A stretch of DNA of 64,000 nucleotides from Bacteroidota bacterium (GTDB lineage Bacteria; Bacteroidota; Bacteroidia; B-17B0; Aurantibacillaceae), in contig JAAFIQ010000007.1 in NCBI GenBank assembly GCA_013298715.1, positions 62,001 to 126,000 of the forward strand. The letters are read 5' to 3'. Below, one piece after another: positions 1 to 8,126 of this stretch. The notes beneath the pieces were generated by a model. The model did not search any database. It saw only the letters and a program-made list of their open reading frames with translations, and was not told the DNA's origin. Numbering within the stretch: position 1 is the stretch's first letter; every line of letters starts with the position of its first letter. The position numbers were made by a program, and so were the translations under genes.

Positions 1-2
1 TT

Positions 3-47
3 TCTGGATTTACAAGTGCCTTATTAATTAACCAAACTCTAAAATAA
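3..47 (+). CDS. Possible 3' end of an upstream gene (cut by window edge)
   Basis: Frame 3 is open from the window edge to a TAA at 45-47 and would encode a short tail ending in NQTLK. The stop lies only 4 bases before the next start codon, which fits the tight spacing of the genes that follow and suggests the same operon. Fifteen codons are too few to identify a family, and other frames here also end in stops, so this is a weak call. Confidence 0.3.
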   Translation, partial: SGFTSALLINQTLK

Positions 48-51
48 AACG

Positions 52-234
52 ATGAAGGAAAAAACATTGGTGTCCACTTGCACGCTAATAGGTTCTCTCG
101 CCTCTTATTACTATGCCAAAACTCATCTTAAAGATGTTGTTCCGTATGTAATGATTGGTGGCTTTGTAGGAGCATGGATAGGAGAACTTATCGCACAAGT
201 AACTCTCGGCAGAAAAAAGGATGACGAAAAATAA
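52..234 (+). CDS. Small two-helix membrane protein of the phage-like element
   Basis: Sixty residues. Two hydrophobic stretches (about residues 7-22 and 30-49) are joined by a short polar loop, and the protein ends in a charged tail (RKKDDEK). This is the shape of a small inner-membrane protein with both ends on the same side. I do not recognise the family. It sits 24 bases ahead of the probable virion genes and on the same strand, so it is probably part of the same phage-like operon. Small two-helix proteins in such places are sometimes holin-like, but nothing in this sequence proves that role. Confidence 0.6.
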   Translation: MKEKTLVSTCTLIGSLASYYYAKTHLKDVVPYVMIGGFVGAWIGELIAQVTLGRKKDDEK

Positions 235-258
235 TACTAACCAATAAATAAAATAACT

Positions 259-819
259 ATGGCAATCGAAATCACAAACAATGGCGCAAGCCTTAAAATT
301 AAAAATGGTACGCTCATCCGTAACATTATGAAAAATCAAATACTGGAAATAGTAGTGGTAAAAACCAACATCATTAAAATTGATAATGGCAAGGGCGCAT
401 TGCACAACATCTTCATTCCGTTTGCGGATGTAACAAGTCCTTTAACTACAGACCCTGAAGCCTTAAAAGATGCTATTAATGAAATGATGGCGACGGCTAA
501 CATTGCAGGGAATGCAACCGAAGCCAAACAGATTGAGGAAATCAATAAACTGAATGTGCTTAATACATCTATCTCGCAAATACAAAGTTCAGTCAGCACC
601 TTAGATAGTAAAATTTTCTTTGAACCAGTTTTAGTAGATGAGAGTAATCCGAATGTTATTTACAAAGGTTTCGCTAACCCTTCGGCAAATACTGACGAGC
701 CAGTTTGGGCGATTCAAAAAATTAGTGATACAAACGATGTATGCTCTTATCAATGGGCAGACGGAAACAAAAATTTTGATAACGTCTGGAAAAATCGCAC
801 TAATCTATCTTACTCATAA
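259..819 (+). CDS. Probable phage virion/structural protein
   Basis: 186 residues. The N-terminal 80 residues look beta-rich. A helical stretch (about 85-120, with repeated N/I/Q/S heptad-like spacing) follows. The C-terminal 50 residues carry the pattern Y-K-G-F-A...P-V-W-A-I-Q-K-I...W-A-D-G-N-K-N-F-D-N-V-W, which I recognise as a recurring ending of small phage structural proteins. Those proteins are usually annotated only as virion or tail-associated, so the exact role is unknown. The stop codon is followed one base later by the start of the next gene, as in tightly packed phage operons. Assignment as structural is an inference from the C-terminal pattern and the neighbours. Confidence 0.55.
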   Translation: MAIEITNNGASLKIKNGTLIRNIMKNQILEIVVVKTNIIKIDNGKGALHNIFIPFADVTSPLTTDPEALKDAINEMMATANIAGNATEAKQIEEINKLNVLNTSISQIQSSVSTLDSKIFFEPVLVDESNPNVIYKGFANPSANTDEPVWAIQKISDTNDVCSYQWADGNKNFDNVWKNRTNLSYS

Positions 820-820
820 T

Positions 821-1342
821 ATGAACTATTTTTTGGACATCGTAACAGGAAAATTATTTCATTTCAGAAATGCTAAAGGCTCTGATATTAATACAGGCAG
901 TTCTGATAAATTAATTGTTACACCGAAGGCTTTATTAGAAAGCGATTTGTTCTGTAACACCAGCATTCCGCTGGTGTTACCTTCGGTATTTAAAACCAAG
1001 AGTGCCTTATTTGTTGTTAGCAATTTTGTATGGCTAATTCCAAACAACGGTTTCTTTTTTCCAAACCGAAAACCCAAAATCAGAACACAATTATTTGCTT
1101 ATGCGTTTGCCGATGCAGGTTTAATTGGCGAGTTCTGTGTAATTGATATTGCAACCAATAAAATAGTCGCTAATTCCACTACTCAATTTAAAAACACAAC
1201 TTATTCGTGCATCAATAGTAATGTATTTGAATTAGAGGCAGGGAAAGCTTACGCTATCGCTTTACGCAGGGTATCTGGAACATCAAGCAAATTTGTTTCC
1301 ATCAGGGCAGCAACAATAACTTTAAAATTAGTTAGCCTTTAA
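821..1342 (+). CDS. Probable phage structural protein, beta-rich, unknown role
   Basis: 173 residues, starting at the ATG at 821. The frame stays open back to 638, but that part overlaps the preceding gene and has unlikely composition, so the 821 start, one base after the upstream stop, is preferred. The protein is rich in short beta-type segments with many Asn, Thr and aromatic residues and has no signal peptide. Its stop shares one base with the next start (TAATG at 1340-1344), indicating translational coupling to the large methylase-helicase gene. No family is recognised. Position between a virion-like protein and a DarB-like gene suggests a virion or injected protein. Confidence 0.55.
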   Translation: MNYFLDIVTGKLFHFRNAKGSDINTGSSDKLIVTPKALLESDLFCNTSIPLVLPSVFKTKSALFVVSNFVWLIPNNGFFFPNRKPKIRTQLFAYAFADAGLIGEFCVIDIATNKIVANSTTQFKNTTYSCINSNVFELEAGKAYAIALRRVSGTSSKFVSIRAATITLKLVSL

Positions 1343-4300
1343 TGTTGCAAAAAATAAATAGAAATTCTCTTTTAGGTGTGGAGCAAAAATCATTGTCTCC
1401 ACATCTTTTGGAGTTTGTAACCTTTATGGAAAAGGATTTACGCATAGGTTATAAACACAATAAACGAAGTGTGGAAGCCTTAGCGTATTCATTAAAAATT
1501 GATGATAAAACAGAAATTAAAGAATTAACTGAACTTGCCATTGTAAACATCGCAAGAGAAATTGCTCTCGGAAATGGAACAACGAGAGAAAAATACGAGC
1601 GTATTGTGGGCTTGTATAATAATCAAATGATTTTATCACACCGAACCTCGCAAAGTATTTTATTACAACAATATTCTACACCTGCTCCCATAGGCTATTT
1701 AATGGGCGTGTATTGTGGTTTACCAAATTTACATCAAACAGGAGGTTACGCTTTTGAACCAAGTGCAGGAAATGGTTTATTAACGATAGCTGCAAAAGCC
1801 GAACGTGTTTATGTAAATGAAATAGATGTAGTTCGTAATCGTAATTTACAAACACAAGGTTACGCTAATGTATTTAATCGTGATGCCACAACGCCATTTT
1901 CCTATATTGATTTACAGGGAACATTCCAAGCGGTATTAACCAATCCGCCCTTTGGGGTTTTAGATAAACCGATTGATTATAATACGTTTCCGATTCGGGT
2001 GCTTGACCATTTGATGGCGTTACGTGCATTAGATACAATGGCGTTCGATGGTAAAGCTGCTATTATCATTGGCGGTCATACACGTTGGGACACATTGGGT
2101 AGAGTGGAAAAAGGAAAGAACCGCATCTTTTTTAATTACCTGTATCGGCATTATAACGTAGTAGATGTTATTCAAATTGACGGACACAAACTATATACCA
2201 GACAAGGGACTGGTTTCCCCGTTCGTCTGATTTTAATTGACAGTAGAAAAGAAATTCCTCAAGGTAATGCACCTGTTTATAATGCCTCAACTGATTATGT
2301 CATACATTCTTTTGCAGATTTATACGATAGGGTAATGGGCGAAACAAATACAGAAATAACTTTTAGTACAACTGAACAAATAAAACAAACAATGGATATT
2401 GAAGCATTAGAACGAGAGGCAGTAGAATTACAAGATTTATTTTTAGGAGATGAGTTGGGAATGCCCTACACCCCTGCTTCTAATGCCTGTGTTGTATTGA
2501 ATACGCAAGTTCCCGATTCGATGGGATTTGAAACACACGCAGCCTTATCAAAAGTCAAATCCGAAATCGGTGGCAACATGGATAATTTTGTGAGGCATCG
2601 TTTAGGTTATTATAGTCATAAAGATTTATGTCATGCCTTGTCTGCCGAACAAATTGATGCGGTGGCAATGGCTATTTATAATATTGAGGCCAGAGGACAA
2701 GGAATGATTATTGGCGACCAAACAGGCATTGGTAAAGGACGGATAGCAGCAGCAATGATACGTTATGCGGTGCAACAAGGTATGAAACCAATTTTCATAA
2801 CCGAGAAAGCCAATTTGTTTTCTGACATCTATCGGGATTTATCCGCTATTGGCTCGGCACATTTAAAACCCTTTATCATTAATGGTAGAGAACCTAAAAC
2901 AGATATTAAAGACGAAGATGGCAATGTGATTTATCAGGCACTTGCTCCAAGTGAACAACAAAGTATTTTTGAAACTAATCAACTACCCGCCAATTATAAT
3001 TTTGTGGTCGGAACATATTCGCAATTTAATTCGCCCGATAAAAAACCTGAAAAGCCAAACTACCTCATGCACATAGCAAAAGGTAATTTATTGATTATGG
3101 ACGAAGCACATAATTCAAGTGGCTCAAGTAATACTGGCGAATTTATGCAACGAGTGGTAAGCCAAACAAAAGGCGTTGTGTTCTTGTCTGCCACCTTTGC
3201 CAAACGCCCTGATAATATGCCTATCTATGCCATGAAGACATCTATTAGTGAAGCGAACTTAACCCGTGATGAATTAGTAGAAGCCATTACAAAAGGCGGT
3301 GTAGCATTACAAGAAATTTTAGCCAGTCAGTTAGTAGCCGAAGGACAAATGATAAGGCGTGAGCGTTCGTTTGAGGGAATAGAAGTGAATTATTTATCCT
3401 TAGATGCTTATGAAACAGCACACCGAAAAATGGCAGACGGTATCACACATATTTTACGTGATATTATTTCTTTCCAAACAACCTTTGTAGACAAAGAAAT
3501 AGAAGAACTCGATAAAATAGCCGTAGCAGAGGGAAAAGAAGTAGAGTTGCGTGAGGGAACATCACAAGCAGGCGTTGATAATATTCCTTATTTCTCTAAA
3601 GTATTTAATGTGATTAATCAAATGCTATTTAGCATTAAAGCCGAAGCAGTTGCCGAGCGAACCATTGAACGATTAAAAGAAGGCAAAAAGCCAATCATTG
3701 CTTTTGCTTCCACAATGGGCAGTTTTATTGAGCAATTAGAAAATGACAAAGGATTGAATGTTGGCGATGGCGATTTAATTGATACCGATTTTGCCGAAGT
3801 ATTACGCAAAGGCTTAGATGGTATTTTACGTTATACCGAAAAAGATATTAATGGCGAATCCATTTTTAAACGATTTGAATTATCACAATTAAGCGAAGAT
3901 GCTAGAAATGAGTACAACCGTATTTTAAATAATATCAATACCGTTAGTACAGGTATTTCCATTAGTCCGATTGATGTGATTATACAAAAATTAGAAAAGG
4001 CAGGCTATGTGGTTGCCGAAGTTACAGGTAGAAAATACAGTGTACAATTAAATGCGAGCGGAAACAAAGGTTTGGTAACAAGTCGTAAACGATTAAACAC
4101 GAACGATGCCTTTAGAATGTTTAACAACAACGAAGCCGATGTGTTAATGATTAATCAATCAGGTAGTACAGGAGCATCGGCTCATGCTATTCCAACGCAG
4201 AAAGTACCAAAAGAAGAAGTAAGGCAGCGTGTAATGATAGTGTTACAGGCTGAGTTGGATATTAATACCGAAGTGCAAAAACGTGGGCGTATTAATCGTA

Positions 4301-6075
4301 CAGGACAAATTTTAAAACCGATTTACGATTATATGATTTCGGCTATCCCCGCTGAAAAGCGTTTAATGATGATGTTACAAAAGAAATTAAAATCATTAGA
4401 TGCCAATACAACCTCTAACCAAAAACAAAGCACAAAAATTTTAGATGTACCAGACTTTTTAAATAAATACGGAGATAAAGTGGTTAAAGAATATCTCACG
4501 GAAAATTTAGAAATCAATGCCTTGTTAAACGACCCATTGCATTTAAGCGATAAGGGAAGTGAAAGCGATGAGCATAACGAAGATGCGGCTCATAAAGTAT
4601 CTGGTCGTGTAGCGGTGCTATCTACTCAAATGCAAGCCGATTTTTATTCGGACATCACAGAGCGTTACAATGACTATGTAGAATACTTAAAACAAATTGG
4701 CGAATACGATTTGGAAGTAGAAGCCTTAGACCTAAAAACAGAAACCATCGAAGAAACCATTATTAAAATGGGCAAAGGTGGCGAAAGTGCTTTTGGCGAG
4801 GATAGTATTTTAGAAAAAGTAAAAGCCAATATTTTACGCAAACCATTTTCAAAAATAGAATTAGAAAATTTATTGAATGAAAGTTTAAACGGAAAATATC
4901 CCGAAGAACACAAACGAGCCTTGTTAGATGATTTTACCAATGCAATGGAAGAACGCTTAAAACAAGAGGTTTTGGCATCGAACACGAAGTATGAAAATTT
5001 GATAAAAGAAATACCGAACGAAAAGAAAATAATGAAGTTGGTAGGTTCGGGAGGTTATGAACTTGCTATTAGAGAGCGTGAAGCCGAATTAAAAGCGGCA
5101 CACAAATTAACGGTTGAGGGCTTACATAAATCGTACAAATACAAACAAGAATATTTACAACGTATTTTAAATTTCTTCACGATAGGCAGAAAATTATCAT
5201 ATCCTGTTTTCACATTTGATAATGGACAAGAAACAATCTTGGCGGTTAGTTTGGGAATTATGATTGATAAGAAAAAGAAAAATCCTTATGCACCAAGTGC
5301 TATTAAAGTGCGATTAGCTATTGCCAGTAGTAACAAGTATATCGCTATGCCTGCTAGTTTTAATGAAGGTATTTCTAAAATTATGGCAGCCAGTATGGAT
5401 AATAAAGACATAGCTCAGGAAGATTTATTAAACGAGTGGGAAACAGAAATAAAACAAAAAACCAAAGACAGAGGTATTCGGTACATCATTACAGGAAATT
5501 TATTACAAGCCTTTGGTTCGGAGAGTGGAAAATTAGTAAGCTATACTACACACGAGGGATTAACTAAGAAAGGGATTTTAATGCCAGAGGAATGGCAACC
5601 CAAAGAAATGGGGCAACGCAAAATAACTGTTCCCATTATTAAAGCATTGCCGTTATTAAAATCAATGGCAAATGGTTCTGCTATGTATGCCTCTAATGAA
5701 ATTGCTTTTTTTGAAGCAGGAGATAAGTACCGAGTGATTGTTCCTTTATCTCGTTCGAGAGGTGGCGATATTTATACCGATAAAGACTTAATAGCGTTGC
5801 TTACCAAAGGAATGTTTGAAAAAGCATCGGATAAAATGGCGGGATATTTACCAAAAAAAAACATCGAAGCCTTTGCGGTTATTCTACAAAAGAAATTCGG
5901 TGTAAGTGTTTCTATCGGCATGAATCAATTATCGCTCATTAAAAACGATACAGTAAAAATATCTACTCGTAAAAAAATTGTATTGCCTCCTGATGAAAAT
6001 GAAACAGAGAACGAACGCTTACGAATTTTAGAATTAGAAGCCGAAGCCTTAATACTTGAACTGGAATTAGTATAA
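1342..6075 (+). CDS. DarB-like protein: N6-adenine methylase fused to strawberry-notch helicase
   Basis: 1577 residues. The N-terminal part carries DNA methylase motifs: an S-adenosylmethionine loop FEPSAGNG near residue 138 and the amino-methylase motif NPPF at 201-204. A superfamily 2 helicase follows, with a Walker A loop GDQTGIGKGR near 456, a DEAH box near 585, motif III LSATF near 616 and an arginine-finger region QKRGRINRTGQ near 979. This order, and the unusual Walker loop, match strawberry-notch-type helicases and the DarB antirestriction protein of phage P1, which is packaged in the virion and shields incoming DNA from type I restriction. The last 550 residues are Lys/Glu-rich with no recognised domain. 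The upstream virion-like genes fit a DarB-type role. A role in element replication is the alternative. Confidence 0.75.
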   Translation: MLQKINRNSLLGVEQKSLSPHLLEFVTFMEKDLRIGYKHNKRSVEALAYSLKIDDKTEIKELTELAIVNIAREIALGNGTTREKYERIVGLYNNQMILSHRTSQSILLQQYSTPAPIGYLMGVYCGLPNLHQTGGYAFEPSAGNGLLTIAAKAERVYVNEIDVVRNRNLQTQGYANVFNRDATTPFSYIDLQGTFQAVLTNPPFGVLDKPIDYNTFPIRVLDHLMALRALDTMAFDGKAAIIIGGHTRWDTLGRVEKGKNRIFFNYLYRHYNVVDVIQIDGHKLYTRQGTGFPVRLILIDSRKEIPQGNAPVYNASTDYVIHSFADLYDRVMGETNTEITFSTTEQIKQTMDIEALEREAVELQDLFLGDELGMPYTPASNACVVLNTQVPDSMGFETHAALSKVKSEIGGNMDNFVRHRLGYYSHKDLCHALSAEQIDAVAMAIYNIEARGQGMIIGDQTGIGKGRIAAAMIRYAVQQGMKPIFITEKANLFSDIYRDLSAIGSAHLKPFIINGREPKTDIKDEDGNVIYQALAPSEQQSIFETNQLPANYNFVVGTYSQFNSPDKKPEKPNYLMHIAKGNLLIMDEAHNSSGSSNTGEFMQRVVSQTKGVVFLSATFAKRPDNMPIYAMKTSISEANLTRDELVEAITKGGVALQEILASQLVAEGQMIRRERSFEGIEVNYLSLDAYETAHRKMADGITHILRDIISFQTTFVDKEIEELDKIAVAEGKEVELREGTSQAGVDNIPYFSKVFNVINQMLFSIKAEAVAERTIERLKEGKKPIIAFASTMGSFIEQLENDKGLNVGDGDLIDTDFAEVLRKGLDGILRYTEKDINGESIFKRFELSQLSEDARNEYNRILNNINTVSTGISISPIDVIIQKLEKAGYVVAEVTGRKYSVQLNASGNKGLVTSRKRLNTNDAFRMFNNNEADVLMINQSGSTGASAHAIPTQKVPKEEVRQRVMIVLQAELDINTEVQKRGRINRTGQILKPIYDYMISAIPAEKRLMMMLQKKLKSLDANTTSNQKQSTKILDVPDFLNKYGDKVVKEYLTENLEINALLNDPLHLSDKGSESDEHNEDAAHKVSGRVAVLSTQMQADFYSDITERYNDYVEYLKQIGEYDLEVEALDLKTETIEETIIKMGKGGESAFGEDSILEKVKANILRKPFSKIELENLLNESLNGKYPEEHKRALLDDFTNAMEERLKQEVLASNTKYENLIKEIPNEKKIMKLVGSGGYELAIREREAELKAAHKLTVEGLHKSYKYKQEYLQRILNFFTIGRKLSYPVFTFDNGQETILAVSLGIMIDKKKKNPYAPSAIKVRLAIASSNKYIAMPASFNEGISKIMAASMDNKDIAQEDLLNEWETEIKQKTKDRGIRYIITGNLLQAFGSESGKLVSYTTHEGLTKKGILMPEEWQPKEMGQRKITVPIIKALPLLKSMANGSAMYASNEIAFFEAGDKYRVIVPLSRSRGGDIYTDKDLIALLTKGMFEKASDKMAGYLPKKNIEAFAVILQKKFGVSVSIGMNQLSLIKNDTVKISTRKKIVLPPDENETENERLRILELEAEALILELELV

Positions 6076-6092
6076 CCTAAAAACTCTTACAG

Positions 6093-7982
6093 ATGATAAC
6101 CATTGATAATTATAAAGACACCGTTAAAGATATTAACTATTCGCAGTTACCCGCTACGTTTTGGAAAGGACATACGTTCGTTGAAAAATCAACACTCAAT
6201 TTTACAGATTGGAGTGCTTATCAATCCAACGAAACCATTAAGCGTGTGATTGATGCTTATTTTGAAAAGTTAGACGAATATTTACAAAAAAATCCTGCAC
6301 CACAAAAAACAAAGGCTAATGTTATTGATAATTCTAACGAGGAAAAAACAATTAAGCCAAATATTGTAACACCACTTGTAAAAAAACAAAAAGTAATTAA
6401 ACAAAAAACCACGTATGTTCCACCACAGAATGAAACCGAAAATTTTGATTTAGATTTTGTTGAGCGTATTCCTGATGAAATCCGTTTTATGAAACGGTAT
6501 ATTTCTATGAACGGAAAGAAAAAAGCAAAGGACGATTTACTCCGTTTTATAAATGCCTTGCATCGTGCCATTATCGAAAAGAAAGTTCGTAAATCTTCGC
6601 CTTACTCTAAACAAATCGAGTATATGCAAGATAAGTTAGTGAAAACATATAACGCTATGACTAAAGCGATAACCGTAGAGATTGGAGAAAAAACGATTTT
6701 AGAATTTAAAGGATTAATTGCTAATGAAAAAGTAATGCCCTCTGTTAATTTGATTAAACGATACATTAGTTTAAATGGAAAGTATAGTGTTAAGGAAAAA
6801 GCAAAATCATTAATGGAGGCGATGCAACGTGCCGCTAAATTGAAAAAAGTATCTAAGACGGATAAGTACGCCAAAATTTTAGATGCGATGTTTGTGAACC
6901 TAAACAACTACATTAAAAATAAAACGCAAAAAATATTAAGCATTCAACAAACTGAATTAAATGGATTAAACGGTATCTTAGGTTGCGCTTGTGAAATGAA
7001 TGGTATTGATGACGATGATGCCGTCTTAGACGAAATAATAGAAACCGATACCTACGAAACCCCTACACAAGAAATTCCTGGCGTGATGAGTAGTATGGAT
7101 TTTAGAAATGTCCAGTTTAAAACATTAGGCTTTGTAGGTAAATACCGTAAACTCATTGGCGACCCCTCAAAAGGATTTAGTACAATGGTATTCGGTAAGC
7201 CTAAAATGGGTAAATCTTACCTTTGCGTTGATTTTGCAGGGTATTTGGCTCGTAATCATGGTAAAGTGCTTTACATTGCCAAAGAAGAGGGTTTAGATAT
7301 GACTTTACAAGAGAAGCTAAAAGCCAAAGATGTAGCACACCCGAATTTATTTGTTACGGAGGATATACCAAACGATTTAACACCCTATGAGTTCGTGTTT
7401 TTTGATAGTGTAAACAAACTCGGCTTATCTTCTACCGACCTTGAAACCATTAAAAACAACTATCCCGATAAATCCTTTATTTATGTGTTTCAAACCACTA
7501 AAGACGGCAATTTTAGAGGGGCTAATGAATTTCAGCACGATGTGGATGTGGTTATCCAAATTCCTGAAAAGGGTTTAGCGGTGCAGAATGGCAGATTTAA
7601 TCAAGGTGGGGAGATGAGGATATTTGAGGAAGGTATGCTGAATGATAACACAGATCTGAATGGCGTTAAAAAGAAAAAGATAGATGTAGTAGATTCAAAA
7701 CATTTATCCAATTCGCTGCCTATAAAAGATAACGCTTCCAGATTCCCTGATTGGACTGAACCTAACCATTTAAACCCATCTGATTGGCAGAAACTAAAGC
7801 GTATAAAAAAACTTTACGATGAGGGGAATTATGCCGAAGCTATGGATTATGCTATGTATAGTTCCGATACTGTAATTCGGGAGGAAATACCACCAAATGT
7901 ATGGCTTGCCATAGGTGGGCAATTAACTTCCACCGGTAAAGAAAAATTGAGGGCTTTGTTGGAGGCTTATCCTGAGATTTAG
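6093..7982 (+). CDS. RecA-like ATPase with duplicated N-terminal helical repeat
   Basis: 629 residues, 17 bases after the methylase-helicase gene. The C-terminal half is a RecA/KaiC-type P-loop domain, with Walker A GKPKMGKS near residue 370, a following VLYIAKEEG strand, and a Walker B-like strand FVFFDSVN near 430. The N-terminal half has two copies of a helical segment of about 60 residues, each beginning R-Y-I-S-(M/L)-N-G-K (near 136 and 226), which is an internal duplication. Single RecA-like ATPases of this kind serve phages and plasmids in replication or recombination (RepA or Sak4-like), but I cannot assign one. It is the last gene before a terminator and probably ends the structural/antirestriction operon. 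Confidence 0.6.
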   Translation: MITIDNYKDTVKDINYSQLPATFWKGHTFVEKSTLNFTDWSAYQSNETIKRVIDAYFEKLDEYLQKNPAPQKTKANVIDNSNEEKTIKPNIVTPLVKKQKVIKQKTTYVPPQNETENFDLDFVERIPDEIRFMKRYISMNGKKKAKDDLLRFINALHRAIIEKKVRKSSPYSKQIEYMQDKLVKTYNAMTKAITVEIGEKTILEFKGLIANEKVMPSVNLIKRYISLNGKYSVKEKAKSLMEAMQRAAKLKKVSKTDKYAKILDAMFVNLNNYIKNKTQKILSIQQTELNGLNGILGCACEMNGIDDDDAVLDEIIETDTYETPTQEIPGVMSSMDFRNVQFKTLGFVGKYRKLIGDPSKGFSTMVFGKPKMGKSYLCVDFAGYLARNHGKVLYIAKEEGLDMTLQEKLKAKDVAHPNLFVTEDIPNDLTPYEFVFFDSVNKLGLSSTDLETIKNNYPDKSFIYVFQTTKDGNFRGANEFQHDVDVVIQIPEKGLAVQNGRFNQGGEMRIFEEGMLNDNTDLNGVKKKKIDVVDSKHLSNSLPIKDNASRFPDWTEPNHLNPSDWQKLKRIKKLYDEGNYAEAMDYAMYSSDTVIREEIPPNVWLAIGGQLTSTGKEKLRALLEAYPEI

Positions 7983-8040
7983 TTAGATTCAATAACCTTC
8001 ATATTTCTATTATCTGGCATAAATATTGACAAATAAGCTA

Positions 8041-8069
8041 AAAAACGGGTAAATCCCGTTTTTTTATTG
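8041..8069 (+). terminator. Rho-independent terminator after the ATPase gene
   Basis: Two 9-base arms (AAAAACGGG and CCCGTTTTT) enclose a 5-base loop and are followed by further T residues. It lies 58 bases after the ATPase stop and ahead of the SIR2-Argonaute gene. It therefore separates the phage-like operon from the defence cargo, which should have its own promoter. Confidence 0.8.
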
Positions 8070-8126
8070 GGGTAAATCTATAAAAGGTAGCAAATGTTGT
8101 AATTTTATCGAATTAAATTATTTATA

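Noticed and set aside
638..820. Upstream extension of the second structural-type gene
   Set aside because: It overlaps the previous gene in another frame, and its composition is unlike the rest. The ATG at 821 sits one base after the upstream stop.
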